The translations under genes and the position numbers were made by a program. DNA of 64,000 nucleotides from positions 186,001-250,000 of the forward strand of contig MU119220.1 in NCBI GenBank assembly GCA_014904845.1. Direction: 5' to 3'. Position 1 is the first letter of the stretch. Every line of letters starts with the position of its first letter. This document shows positions 33,501-44,760 of this stretch, piece by piece. Origin of the DNA: Acephala macrosclerotiorum. Lineage: Eukaryota > Ascomycota > Leotiomycetes > Helotiales > Mollisiaceae. The notes beneath the pieces are model-generated. The model saw nothing but the letters and a program-made list of their open reading frames with translations. It did no database searches and was not told the DNA's origin.

Positions 33501-36500
33501 GTCGCGGATGTTGTCAAGGAGACTCTAGATAATTTTGACTTTGCGGCTCACACTTCCGGAACGAGCCAAAACGCCAATGGTCATATGGATCGAGATGATA
33601 TAATCGATGCCGTTTTACACAGTCTACGCTCATTCGACTTTGCAGCAAATACAACGGCTCTGAGTAGGGATGTTGGAGGACAATTGGATCGTAATACGAT
33701 CTTGGATGCAGTCACAGAGAGTCTGCGCTCATTCGACTTTGCTGCAAATACAACGGCTTTGAGTCGGGATGTTGGAGGACAATTAGATCATGATATGATC
33801 TTGGATGCAGTCACAGAGGGTCTGCGCTCATTCGACTTTGCTGCAAATACAACAGCTCTCAGTCGAGATGTCAGTGGACGTCTTGAGCATGATCAAATCG
33901 TTGATGCCGTTACTCAGAGTTTGCGATCCTTCGACTTCGCAGCTAACACGACAGCTTTAAGTCGAGAGGTCAGCGGTCGCATGGAGCGTGAAGAAATCAT
34001 TGATGCTATCAACGAAGCACTCCATTCATTCGACTTCTCAGCAAACACAAGCACAGCTTTGACCCAAGACATTGGTGGAGGCTTGTCTAAGGAGGACGTC
34101 TACGATGCTGTCAAAGCTGGTATCGAGGACACTCCACAAGTGCATAGTGCTCATGTCAACCAGGATGAAATTATTGATGCGGTTAAGGCAGGTCTTGACT
34201 CCTTTGACTTCTCTACCCATAACAGCCACGCTTTAAGTCTGGATGTCGGAGGAAGCTTGACAAAGGATGATGTCTATGATGCTGTGAAAGCTGGTCTCGA
34301 AAGAATACCGCAAATGGACGGTGCCCTCTCAGGAGCAATCGCGGAACGTCTGGAGGAAATCATGGATGTCATTCGAACAGAGTTCAAGACAGTGTCGGAG
34401 GAAGCCAGACAAAATGTTGCTGCCAACGGCCGCGATACCGAGCAATTGCTAGATGCCACAAAGGATGGTTTCGAGCGACTTCGAAGTGACATTGAAACTT
34501 ACGTCGACCGGGCTGCCGACATCAATGGCAAAGATGAGCTGTTGGATAGAATGCGAGAGAGCTTTGACGCGTTGCGTACAGAGGTCGAGCTCCTCTCTGC
34601 TCAGGGCTCAAGTAACTCCGCACTTGAAGTCATCCAAGGCGAGGTAGAGCAGCTTCGAGAGGCGATGGCGACTTCTCTAGTTCGAGGTAGCGGCGGGGCT
34701 GACAAGGATGAGATCATTGAAGCCTTGAAACAAGGCCTTGAGAGCATTCGAAGCGAGATAGACAGGCCGAAAGATAGCAACGAGAGCATTCTTTCTGGCA
34801 CAGGTGAAATCCTGGATGCTCTTAACGACGGATTAAATGCAGTCCGTACGGAAGTCGAGAATCTCGGTAACAAGCCAGTGGACATGACTGTCAACTACGA
34901 GATCCTGGACACCCTGAAGCTCGGCCTGGAAGGAATCCGAGCTGATATTGATCGACTTCGTGAGAATGAAAATCAAGACCGGGCAGTAGCTGAGATCAAC
35001 AGTGGAGCTGTAGTAGCTGTAGACAGCTTGAAGCGAAACGACATTGAGAATCTTGAGGTGCTGATTACTCAATTACGAATCAAGGTGGAAGCTCTCGAGT
35101 CGATGCCCCCTCCAACTCCCCAGCCAGTACCAGGTTCCTTGTCGCAAGATGATCTAGAGCCTGTTCACGAGATGCTCCGGAATGTCCATGAGTCAGTCAA
35201 CAACATGTCTGGACAAAGCAGATCGGTCGATGAGGAAGGTGTCAAACGCGAAGACATGGAAGCCATTGAAACTCTTCTCCGGAATACCAAGGCCAAAATC
35301 GACGAGATTAACCCCGAACAAGCAGTAAAGAAGGAGCATCTTGATGCAGTTGAAGTCCTCATTCTTGAGACCCGGGCGACTCTCACAGAATTAGCTACAC
35401 AACTGGAAGATGTATCAAAGCGAGATGATGTCAACAACGTCGAGTCTTTAGTTCGAGATGTGCTCGGAAGTCTCCAGGAGATGAAGGACAAGGCAGAAGA
35501 AGAAACTGAAGATCTCGAGAAAGTCACGAAAACTGATGTTGAAGCCGTTGAGGCTGTTTGCCACGATATCAAGGTTCTCATTGGGCAACAAGTCCTGTCT
35601 GATATTGCGAATTTGGCTTCCAAGGAAGACTTCAAGGATATGGAGGAAATGGTCAAGGAGTTCAAGGGCCGCGTCGAAGTGCACGAAGAGAATAACGCGA
35701 AGGCAATTGAGGAACGTCAAGCAGAGGCCGTTGGTGTCTGCGAGCGTGTGTCGGAAATCAAGGGGTTCCTGCAGGACCTCAAGGATTCAATGAAGGAGAA
35801 GCTTGAGGAAGGAGCATCGAGCGTTGATGATTTAGCTAAGATCCTGGATGGACTTGGTGATACAATCAGCAAGAACGCCAACGTTAGCGATGATGTCAAG
35901 GAGATGTTCGAGACCATGAAATCTGAGTTCGAGAAGTCTAATGCTGGAGTCGTGGGAACGAAACTCGAAGCTGACGAGAAGTTCCAACTCACATGGGACA
36001 AATTCGACTCCAAGCTTGACGAGAAGTTCGACGAGCTTATGGCCAAATACGATGATGCACAAAACGCAGCAGAGATCCAGACTAGGCTTGGCGAGGAGAG
36101 AAGCGCGGAGTCTGAAGCTGCTCTCTTAGCTGCCAAGACCGTGGCTGAAGAAGTCAAGATTCTCATTGACACCCTTGGCACTACTCTTACGGATTCGATC
36201 GAGAAGATGGATGAGGCAAGCAAGACTGTCTTCAACAGAGTCGACGAGACTTTCACAAGAGTCGACGAGACTTTTACAAGAGTCGACGAGACTTTTACAA
36301 GAGTCGACGAGACTTTTACGAGAGTTGAGGAGACTCACGCTGATGCCAAAGCCGAACACCAACTCACCCGAGAACAAGTATTCAAGACCTTTACAAGAGT
36401 TGAGGAGACTCACGCTGATGCCAAAACCGAACATCAACTTACCCGAGAAGAAGTATTCAAGACTTTCGCAAAAGTTGAGGAGACTCACGCTGATACTAAA

Positions 36501-38087
36501 ACCGAACACCAACTTATCCGGGAACAAGCATTCAAGACTTTTACAAGAGTTGAGGAGACTCACGCCGATGTCAAAACCGAGCACCAACTCACTCGAGAAC
36601 AAGTATTCAAGACTTTCGCAAAAGTCGAAGAGACTCATGCTGATGCTAAAACCGAACACCAACTTACCCGGGAACAAGTATTCAAGACTTTAGGTGCTAT
36701 CGAAGGTGTGCAGGGCCATGTCGAAGAGTACAACCCGAAGATCCTCGACTCTATCAAAGATGTGCTATCTATCGTTGGTCAGCACTTTGAGCATTCAAAG
36801 GAATCATCTGTCACACTTCAAGGGAAGATTGCGGAACTTCCCCCACCACCCGAGCTACCGCTACTGATGGAGGCACCTGTTGAGAAATACGACGATTCAC
36901 AAGTTCAAGAGAAACTAGATAGGCTTGTGGAGAAGTCTGACTTCACCCAAGTTCATGAGAAGCTGGACAAGCTTGTCGAGAACTCTGATTATGCGCCTGT
37001 GCACGAGAAGTTGGATAAGCTCGTCGATCATACCCACGCTGCTGAAAAGTCATTCGCACAACTTGATATGCTTGATCAGATTCACCAGCAGGTGATGAAG
37101 ACTGCAGCCGAGGTCTCTGAGTTCGTCTCGAATCAAACCCAGCGTATTGCCAACGATCACGAGGACAAGGAGAAGGCTCTCGAAGAAGCCACTATTGCAC
37201 TTGAGAAGCGAATCGTGCAGAAGGAGCATGTTGAAGCCACCGTCATCGGTCTTCGAGAGGAAGAAGAGCGTTTGAAGGAGTCGGTAGCCATTCTCAAAGC
37301 CGAGCAAGAGGATCTCGCCCGCCAGAAGATGCGTCTCTCAGCAGATGTGTCCAGTCTCGAGACCGCTTTACGAATTCGTCGCGAGGAGCTGCATGCAATG
37401 GAGGCACAGGCTGAGGGACTTGAACGCCGCATCCTTGAAGGTGTCATTGATCACTCACGCGCTCTCCTTGTCAACAGGGGCAACAAGGGTCGAGATGCAA
37501 TGAGTCGCAAGCGAGTTCCAAGTCAAGCTGCGTCAACGGCAGGATCTGTTCTCTCCAACACTACGGGTAGCTCAAGAGTTTCGCAATCAACTCATAGCGC
37601 TGTGGGCATGGCCATGAGTGGCAAGCGTGCTGTGGTGAACATACCGATTAACAACGGTGCATCACGGCGAATCCTTTCGCTCAACCAAATCACACACAAC
37701 GTACCTACTGGAAACTTCAAGCGCAGCCACAGCGTGAAGACAAACACAGGCGCTGGCGCTTTGAGGAAGTCAAGTTGGGGTGGATCCATGAGCCAGAAGT
37801 ACTGTGACTTGAACAAGGAGAACTTGGCGCTGAAAGAAAGCGAAGAGGATGAGGCAGAACGAAGCGAAGGCGAAGCCAGTGAGACGGGAACAATGCGAAG
37901 AAGTAGTCGAGGTACGACTATTATGACTGGCACAGGTGTGAGCGACAGTATAGACGAGAGTACGGAGTGGACAGGTAGTCAGTCTGGTAGCGAGTATCTT
38001 GACCACGATCCCGAGGAGGAATCTGTTGTTGAAGAAACGGGTGACTCAGCTATGGTTTTGTATGAGGAGGGAGGACAGCTTGTTTAG
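30541..38087 (+). CDS. Giant repeat-rich coiled-coil protein (2,497 residues)
   Basis: Exon 1 (30541-30638) and exon 2 (30692-38087), split by a 53-nt intron with a GTACGT donor, give one intact frame of 2,497 residues. Residues 1 to about 640 are Ser/Pro-rich, with a Ser-His-Gly run and helices near 240 and 370. About residues 640-1240 hold roughly 20 copies of a repeat of about 33 residues, typified by RDDVLDAVKEGLHTFDFA followed by a Ser/Thr-rich linker. About 1240-1880 is long coiled coil (heptads of Leu/Glu/Lys). About 1880-2033 has four VDETFTR heptads and five copies of a 25-residue unit (VEETHADAKTEHQLTREQ). Three 18-19-residue units (VHEKLDKLVENSDYAP type) follow, then a final coiled coil and a basic Ser-rich tail. 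No enzyme domain is seen. Similar fungal proteins are often labelled chromosome segregation ATPase-like, but I see no ATPase motif. A scaffold or tether role is inference. Confidence 0.92.
32521..34310 (+). repeat. Tandem coding array of about 20 copies of a 99-bp unit
   Basis: The array encodes the DDVLDAVKEGLHTFDFA-type repeat. Unit length is mostly 99 bp but some copies are shorter (about 69-75 bp). Copies at about 33610-33960 are nearly identical in DNA, including third bases, so they look recently duplicated; outer copies have diverged. Confidence 0.85.
36235..36694 (+). repeat. Nested coding arrays: four 21-bp units then five 75-bp units
   Basis: The 21-bp unit (GAGTCGACGAGACTTTTACA) encodes VDETFTR, a perfect heptad. 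The 75-bp unit encodes a 25-residue block with VEETHADAKTEHQLTREQ. The 75-bp units begin with a slightly changed 21-bp unit, so the longer array seems to have grown out of the shorter one. Confidence 0.88.
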
Positions 38088-38426
38088 TGTATGGATGGAT
38101 TCTTTATAGGTGGACTATTGAATTCTTGTACTTGTCTTTCGATGGAGGAATATTATTGGGCGATGGACTTGCTAGTAGCGGATGGCAAGAAAAGTTATGA
38201 TACGGGTTATGATGAGGGGTGTTTGTTATTATGACTGATGAATAGCGTTTTAGCGATTGCGATTATAATGGATTCTTTTACTGGAGGATATGTGCATTGC
38301 CAAGCATTTCCCGCTAAATGTACATTCAAGTGTTAGATCTTCGGCTACCTCTTTATGCTTCGCCCTACGACTGACGTTCAAACCCTTCCAAATTGCGAGT
38401 GATTGAACATCAAACCCGCTTTCCTT

Positions 38427-38940
38427 GCTAGCTCCACGTGATCAAAGCTTCTCGATCCTACTCAGACACGAAAGCAGAACTATAAAAGCCCAACTTTAAA
38501 CCCTCGTTCGCAAAAACACTTATATTATACACCGCACCCCGCTCAAAGTAAATATTTTATATTATAACTTTTTATAATTTTTATTATTATTATTATACGT
38601 ATACAATTAAAGTATTTTTATATTAAAACTTTTGTCTCGAGCAAGAACCAGACGTAGGTAGAAGACTCTATTCGACGAGAATATTAAGCCAGGATAGAAG
38701 AGGTCTAAGGCTAGGGCTTGAGGATATACTCCTTAAGCGAGGCTAGGGCTAGCTCCACGTGACTAGGCAGGATTATCCTGACACTTTTAAATTTTTCGAG
38801 CTTTTTAATAATTTGATTAACGATCGCAAATTCGTTAAATAAACGTTTAATTTAAAAAAGTTTATAGCTGTCTCGTACGAAGCTTCGTACGAGACATATC
38901 GTCTCATCAAGTATCAAGTGCGCCAGCGCACTTGACACGT
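38427..38940. mobile_element. AT-rich island, probable transposon relic
   Basis: A 15-bp direct repeat (GCTAGCTCCACGTGA) at 38427-38441 and 38748-38762 brackets about 306 bp. The bracketed part has a very AT-rich core (38541-38635, with ATT triplet runs) and two AGGCTAGGGCT copies. To the right is a perfect 26-bp palindrome (38870-38895) and a 10+2+10 inverted repeat (38914-38935). The direct repeat could be a target-site duplication, and the base composition is unlike the neighbours. No transposase or reverse transcriptase remains. Confidence 0.45.
38870..38895. repeat. Perfect 26-bp palindrome
   Basis: GTCTCGTACGAAG is followed directly by its exact reverse complement. Nineteen bases further on, TCAAGTGCGC and GCGCACTTGA form a second hairpin around a 2-base centre (38914-38935). 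Confidence 0.9.
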
Positions 38941-39229
38941 GATTTAGCATCTCCAAAGACGACATTCCCGACATATATTTACGCCTGCCATTTCAACGAT
39001 AGTCACAACTTGCATGAATTATTTGTTAACGGGTCAGGATTTGAAAAATATTGGATTTAGTCTACTTATATACAGATTCAATACCCTAGTCGCCTGAAAC
39101 GGGGAGTTTAAAGTGAATGCTTTGTTAAACCCATAGCCGACTAAGTCGTTCAGTTCATGAAAGGCCATGAACAGCGGGGAAGTGCTTGTTTGCTCAGTGG
39201 CTTATTGATTGCTCATGTCAAGATGAAGT

Positions 39230-39623
39230 CTAGTTTAAGCAAGGTCTAGCCTGATTTTCTTTTATTGGGGATTTCTTGACAGCAAATATAAGTTTGATAA
39301 CAGAGGAAGCATTAAAAAAAAGGCACAAGATGAAAGGGAGAGGGGATAAACACTTAATAGCATCCATTTTATATGAAAATTTTGATGTTTTGTAACTAGT
39401 ACTCCGCTTTTCATCTATCATCCAAGTAACGAACTTACCGCCAATAAAAAGCACAATAGCACCAAATCTTGATAGCAACCATGCCCTGTCCAAGCTTGCA
39501 GGAAGATTGGTCAATGAACCCTGACATCCACTGGCTGCTGTCACCACTGGTGGTGCATCTTGACTTCCTTGAGCTTGAGCTTGAGCTTTCTTCTGCTATG
39601 TTCTGAAGGCGCTGAGAGACATT
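39230..39623 (-). pseudogene. Possible small membrane protein gene with an early TAG
   Basis: On the minus strand an ATG at about 39623 opens MSLSAFRT, then a TAG, then the same frame continues QKKAQAQAQGSQDAPP and a hydrophobic segment (WLLSRFGAIVLFIGG) up to a good GTAAGT donor near 39443. One C-to-T change (CAG to TAG) would explain the stop. No further exon could be joined with confidence. This could equally be a chance frame. The family is not recognised. Confidence 0.25.
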
Positions 39624-40048
39624 TTATATTGTGCGAGCTACTAGCTACCTAGCTGCTTGAGTAGAAGCGAAGGGATATTTCTCAAAAGTGGAATGATGCA
39701 ATCAAGTTAGGAATTGCTGAGGACGACAGAAATAGCTTGAAGAAGTGAATTTGGCGCTTCCACATAATGAGGAAAGAGGACCTTGATCTTCGAGGTATAA
39801 AGGCATGGAGCTGAACAGCTCTTGAGACTATGACACGTCTCCCTCTGGACTCCACCACTACCTGCAAAACCAATGAAGCTTGCGGAAATAGGACTCGTTG
39901 ATGAGACTTAATTTCAGGGCTTCATGCTACCGGCATTGCCTGAGGGCTGAGACCCGTGGAAGTAGAAAAAGCAGAATGTACATGGTTTGAAACAAGCAGC
40001 GGGACGATGCTGAGGAATACAAATATACACTTTTATTACACTGGTATC

Positions 40049-41584
40049 TTATCGCAGTCGCTCCTTCTGCTTGATGACTTTCATCCCATCCATCCAAGGC
40101 CATAAGACCTCGGGTATCCTGATCTCAAGTCTGCTCTCGTCCCAACCATTCTCAAGCAGTGCAGCCAGCACTCTAGGGACTGCGAGAGCTGTTCCATTCA
40201 CGGTGTATGGAAACGAGATCTTGCCTCCCGAGCCCCTGACATCGACTTTCGTGGCCAATCTCCTCGATTGGTAGTCTGTACAGTTGCTGACGGACGTGAC
40301 TTCTCCCCATCCCTCCTCCTTTGCTCTCCGAGATGGAAAGAAAGCTTCAATATCACGCTTTCGCGTTGCAGAAGCTCCTAGATCCGTAGAAGGCATCTCG
40401 ATGATTCGGCAATGCAGGCCAAGTGCCGTCAAGATCTCCGTCTGGATAGAGACCATCTCCTCGAATACTGCGGTCGAAGCCTCACTCTCAGGCATCGTCC
40501 AAGCAAACATCTCGACTTTCGTAAACTCATGAACCCGGTATAGACCTTTTGTATCCACACCCCTCGCACCAGCCTCTGCCCTATAACACCTCGACACACC
40601 AACCCTCTTCATAGGTAAATCCGCCTCTTCCAGCGTAGTATTCGCCTTCATACCCGCCAACGGAATCTCCGCCGTCCCAGCAAGACTCAATTCCGGTTTC
40701 CTCCCCACATCATCCGCACTCTGCTGAATATTATAGATCTGCGACTCCCCATTCTGATCTCGAGGTTGGAATCCACAAGCTGCTGCAATATGACTATACA
40801 CCATACTCGGCGGCGTGACCATTCCCCACCCCTTTTTCCTCGCCACACTCAATGCATATTGTACTAGGGCTTGTTCCAACATAGCAGCTTCATTCAAGAG
40901 GGAATACCATCCCCACCCAGTTGTCGTAGCTGCGCCCGCGAAATCCAAAAGATTGAGCTCGGAGCCAATGTGTACATGACTTCTCCACACTCTATCAGAA
41001 GAAGAAGGATCAGGTTCCGGATGATTGTTTATATATCCCACAACCTTCGGTTCGTACCCTCTCGGTGTCTCGTCACTCGTTAAGTTTGGGATTGCAGCGG
41101 CCATCGTCTCGATTTCAGTCATGATGACTCGTTCCTGCTCTTCTATCCTACTGATCTTCTCTTTCAATTCCCTAGCTTCATTTATTAATTGCTCCTTGCT
41201 CATCTCCCGGATCTCTTTCGCTTCTGGCGTGCCTGCATCTCGGAGTGTAGTCGGATTCGCGAGCTGGAGTTTGAGTCGATTATTGCGTTCCCGCAACGCT
41301 CGCGCGGAAGTTTGATGACTGTGCCATTGCTCATAAAGACTATTTATTCGGGCTGGGTAGGCGGATTGAGGCTTGTAGTTTCTATCGAGGCAGTTTTGGG
41401 CATAGAGAGAGGCGTTTTGACGGATGTGCTTTATGTCGATGGAGATTTTTGGGGCCGTGGAGAAGCGGGGTGGCTCAGCTTGTAGGCAGGTGGAGGTGTG
41501 GAATGAACGTAGGGGAAGCTGAGGAGAGAGTCGGAGACGGCATTGGAGGCAGGTTAATGGGGATAGACGTCGTGATGACGGCAT
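40049..41584 (-). CDS. Mitochondrial seryl-tRNA synthetase (EC 6.1.1.11)
   Basis: A single exon encodes 511 residues. The enzyme charges mitochondrial tRNA-Ser with serine. The N-terminus is Arg/Ser/Leu-rich without acidic residues (MPSSRRLSPLTCLQCRLRLS), as in a mitochondrial targeting peptide. Residues about 48-165 form the antiparallel coiled-coil arm that contacts tRNA (LRERNNRLKLQLA, ARELKEKISRIEEQ). Class II motif 2 is seen in RCYRAEAGARGVDTKGLYRVHEFTKVE-like sequence, which includes the Arg that binds ATP, and motif 3 in NGTALAVPRVLAALLEN near the C-terminus. The yeast counterpart is Dia4. A TCACGTGC box lies 228 bp upstream of the start. Confidence 0.95.
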   Translation of the reverse strand: MPSSRRLSPLTCLQCRLRLSPQLPLRSFHTSTCLQAEPPRFSTAPKISIDIKHIRQNASLYAQNCLDRNYKPQSAYPARINSLYEQWHSHQTSARALRERNNRLKLQLANPTTLRDAGTPEAKEIREMSKEQLINEARELKEKISRIEEQERVIMTEIETMAAAIPNLTSDETPRGYEPKVVGYINNHPEPDPSSSDRVWRSHVHIGSELNLLDFAGAATTTGWGWYSLLNEAAMLEQALVQYALSVARKKGWGMVTPPSMVYSHIAAACGFQPRDQNGESQIYNIQQSADDVGRKPELSLAGTAEIPLAGMKANTTLEEADLPMKRVGVSRCYRAEAGARGVDTKGLYRVHEFTKVEMFAWTMPESEASTAVFEEMVSIQTEILTALGLHCRIIEMPSTDLGASATRKRDIEAFFPSRRAKEEGWGEVTSVSNCTDYQSRRLATKVDVRGSGGKISFPYTVNGTALAVPRVLAALLENGWDESRLEIRIPEVLWPWMDGMKVIKQKERLR

Positions 41585-41946
41585 TGTGTTGACGGGCAGA
41601 GCTGCCGAAGTTTTGGGATGGGCGAGCTTCGTTGAAGCTTTTTAGCTGGGTTGTGAGCTGCGAAATGTCAAGCCACGGCAAAATCAAGATTCTGAGTTTA
41701 TCCCGAGATATTTATTCACACTTTTAGGCTGCACGTTATATCGAGATTGACTCAATTGGCTAGGAGACACCTGCAAATGTGCTCTTGCATGAGCGTCGAA
41801 TTATATATGTGTCACGTGCTCCGATTGTCAATACGTGCGAAGACAATTTTCGAGTCCGAGACTAGATGCATAGCTCTCGAAAAGTACAATAGGGTATCTC
41901 TTGGGTATCGACATTGTGAAGATGCTTTTCTTTCCATCCATTTTCT
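41585..41946. other. Promoter region of the SerRS gene and 3' end of the Arp10-like gene
   Basis: About 360 bp between two minus-strand genes. It holds TCACGTGC at 41812-41819. No ORF is supported. Confidence 0.5.
41812..41819. promoter_or_regulatory. TCACGTGC box upstream of SerRS
   Basis: An E-box core (CACGTG) in the TCACGTGM form, 228 bp before the SerRS start codon. Confidence 0.4.
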
Positions 41947-43714
41947 TCATCCCCATAGACCTAATGTCCAGGATGACCTATCCCCAGCTCCAGACTTGAA
42001 TGCAGCACCAGGCCCCATACTATGTCTCCTGTTCGACAAGTCAATCTCCGTCGAATGTTTTGCACCCGCAGCGCCATGTTGAAGCCACTGTTCTCGATCA
42101 ATGATCGATATAGCAGGGACTTTGAGTTGTGCCAAAAGACTTGCTCCGGACCATGGACCAAGAGAGTCGACTGCTCGTAGATTACCAGATTCAACTGGCG
42201 GTGCACCTTTGCTGGCTTCGCGTTTCAATTGCTCTTCGATTGGGTCTTCTTCTCGCTCTTGAATGGAAGCTGGGACAATTTCAATCCCATTCGGGTCCTT
42301 CTGCTGGAGGACTTCTGTTGGACCATCTTGTCGAGCTTTCGTCCGTTGTAGCTTGGGGTTGTTGCGGTACTGCTCCAATGCCTTTCCTCTTACAGGATTC
42401 CAATTTGTCTCGTCGATGACGCGAGCTACTTCGTCGAGGACTCGCGCCTTCAAGCCGAGTATGTTGGCTCCTCCACCAACGAAGACAATTCGTGCCATAC
42501 AGATAGAGCGGACGTCCACTGGCAATTGAAGCAAAGCTCGATACACCAGTAAGTGCAATGGTAATTCCTCATCGTCTAATTCCGATTCAATTGTTCCAGT
42601 AGCGAATAGTGCGGTTTCGAGAGGCTCTGTCAATTCCGAAAATGGTAACTTCAGAGTCCTTGGAGGCTGCATTGAGGTCAAAGGTATAGACACCGTTGCC
42701 TCCTGACCTGACTCTTCGCTTATATTCATCATCCGCATACTTGATCTGAATTCGTCCTCCTCGGTGACCGGTGTGAGTCCTCTGTCAAACCTTCTTGGCT
42801 CAACCTTCTTAGCAGATTTGCACCATGCCACCCTAGTCACGACCTCCTCACATTCCTCGAAGGTGGGTAGTGCTTTGCTCTCCTTTTCTGACCAATCATA
42901 TACCGGCTTATCTTTCAATGAGGGATCGATAGCCTCACATAGCATCTTATAAGTCGCTTCTCCAAGCATCTTAGTGCCTCTTACTGAACGCCGGCATTGC
43001 ACCTCCCTGTATTCGTACACAGCTGTTACCACAGTCTCTGCCCATCCAATATCCACAACAAAAGCTGATCGTAGTCCCGCTGCTACCGTTGTGAGGACAG
43101 GCGCCGACAATAGAGATATAGTGGGTGGTTGGAAGCTATTGAAGAGGGTATCGAGGATCGTTGAGAGAAGAGGGAGAGGTAACGCAGATGGGATAGCTAG
43201 AGTCAATCGTCTCGGTCTCGAATCAATCAAGAGGAATCTGCAAACACCATTAGATATATCCCCCTCACCACCAACACATTACGAACCTCGTAAACGCATC
43301 TCTCACTGCCCTCTCAAGCTTATCCCCAACCAACCCCAAATCCAAACCCCTCAAATCCAATCTCCAAAGCTCCCACTTCTCCCCCCAACTGCCTCCCTGC
43401 AATCCCTTCCCCATAGAACCATCATAATCCGTCTTCCATCTCCTGTAATCCCCAGCACGTCTCTGCTCCTCAGGACCAAAATTTATCACAGCTTTAGGGA
43501 CAGCATCTCCTGCGAATCCGGCTCGCAGATACCGACTACCGAGCTCGAGAATGACGGTTTCTTCTTCCGCACGTAGGGCGGAGGGAGAGCCGAAGGCTGA
43601 GGATATGTTGCGGAGGGGGGTGTGTGGACTTGTTGGTAAGCCAGGTTGGGTGGAAGGGGGTGAGCGGATGCTGGAGACGTTGCGGTGGGCCGCGGGAGCA
43701 GTGGAGGTGGACAT
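41947..43714 (-). CDS. Actin-related protein, Arp10-like (dynactin pointed-end type)
   Basis: Two exons (43714-43287 and 43237-41947) with a 49-nt intron (AG|GTTCGT donor) encode 572 residues. After a 50-residue Ser/Pro-rich start comes an actin-fold opening (VILELGSRYLRAGFAGDAVPKAVINFGP). Later parts match the actin fold: SAFVVDIGWAETVVTAVYE (phosphate-loop region), MARIVFVGGGANILGLKARVLDE (hinge strand) and a C-terminal GPWSGASLLAQLKVPAISIIDREQWLQHG. The order fits fungal Arp10, also described as Ro-7/Arp11 in Neurospora, part of the dynactin pointed-end complex that works with dynein in nuclear movement. The assignment to Arp10 rather than another divergent Arp is inference. A Glu/Gln-rich insert near residues 440-490 is typical of divergent Arps. 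Confidence 0.8.
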
Positions 43715-44760
43715 GTTGCTACATTTGCTTGAAAGGGAGATATTGGGGTGCCCAGCCGGTAGGGCTGTTGATGTGTATGGCGCTGTTGAGGTTGGGTGGT
43801 TGGGTTGAGATTAAGTCGCACTTGGTCAACGCGAGCGCTTTGTGAGCTACCCTACGAAAAAAAATTTGCGGTATGGCGACAGCAGATACATGTAATGCTG
43901 AAATCAATGCCCCAATACGTTTCATACATGTTACATTGCTTTGTACCAATTCATCAGTCCCCATACCCCCTGAGCTTGCGCTTCAACCCACCTCCAAACA
44001 CATTTATCCCACTTCGAATCCATGTAACTATCGCCGACAATACTTTCGACAGCAGCACCACTAGCTAGGCAGAGAGAGTCACTAATCGACGCATTGGCAT
44101 GGTTTAAGATGAGTTGGCAAGCGCTCAAGGTCATCAAAGATGACCCCGCTGAATACGTGACTAACTGTACTCAAGACAATCCTTCAGCTTTGGTGGTCAA
44201 TACTCTTCTCCAGTTTTTGTGGGAGGTAATCGATTGCTACGAGCGGTAGCAAGAGCGGAAGTAATGTCAGGGCTAGTTGAAGACCACCTCTCATATTTGT
44301 AAAGGAGAGGGAGATGTGTTGAAAGTCTGAACTTGTGAAGGGGAATGAGAGCTTGATATTCTCGGTGCTAAGCAGAGTGTTTTTTCCCCACGATAGACTT
44401 CGGATTTGCCTAGGAACATGGCAAGTTGGATTCGAAGGCGAGACTTACCGATTTATATCCCTCTCTGGCGACGTGAAGGATTCACATAAATCGAAGGAGA
44501 AGTTTTATGCGTTTCGTCTGATCTTGGCTTTGGTCACGAGTTGGCGCGATGCTATCGCGAGTTCCCGAGTTTTCGTTTCCTAGCCGACGCGCAAAAATCA
44601 ACACGATTTCTTCAACCCCATCTCAACTCACGTGCATTGATCTCCAACCACTGTCGATTGTACTCCTTGCTTGTATCAGTAATACCATCTTGTAATTATG
44701 AACTAATATTCTCCCCAAACCTTTTGGAAAGGATTGGTGGCGTCCGGGGCATCAGGAGTT
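43715..44760. other. Divergent promoter region of Arp10-like and Yen1-like genes
   Basis: About 1 kb without a supported gene. It carries TCACGTGC at 44628-44635, 126 bp before the Yen1-like start. Several short frames (43796-44137, 44335-44583) have no hallmark. Confidence 0.5.
44628..44635. promoter_or_regulatory. TCACGTGC box upstream of the Yen1-like gene
   Basis: The same E-box form as upstream of SerRS and the calponin-homology gene, about 130 bp before the start codon. Confidence 0.4.

Larger units (their letters stand above)
38088..40048. other. Gene-poor, partly AT-rich region with transposon-relic features
   Basis: This contains the 3' flank of the giant gene, an AT-rich island with palindromes and a 15-bp direct repeat (38427-38940), and a weak small membrane-like ORF near 39230-39623. 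At 39563-39590 there is a GAGCTT hexamer repeat. I see no intact gene. Confidence 0.5.

Noticed and set aside
35717..36677. Long minus-strand frames of about 180 codons inside the giant gene
   Set aside because: They mirror the regular coding repeats of the plus strand and have no independent support.
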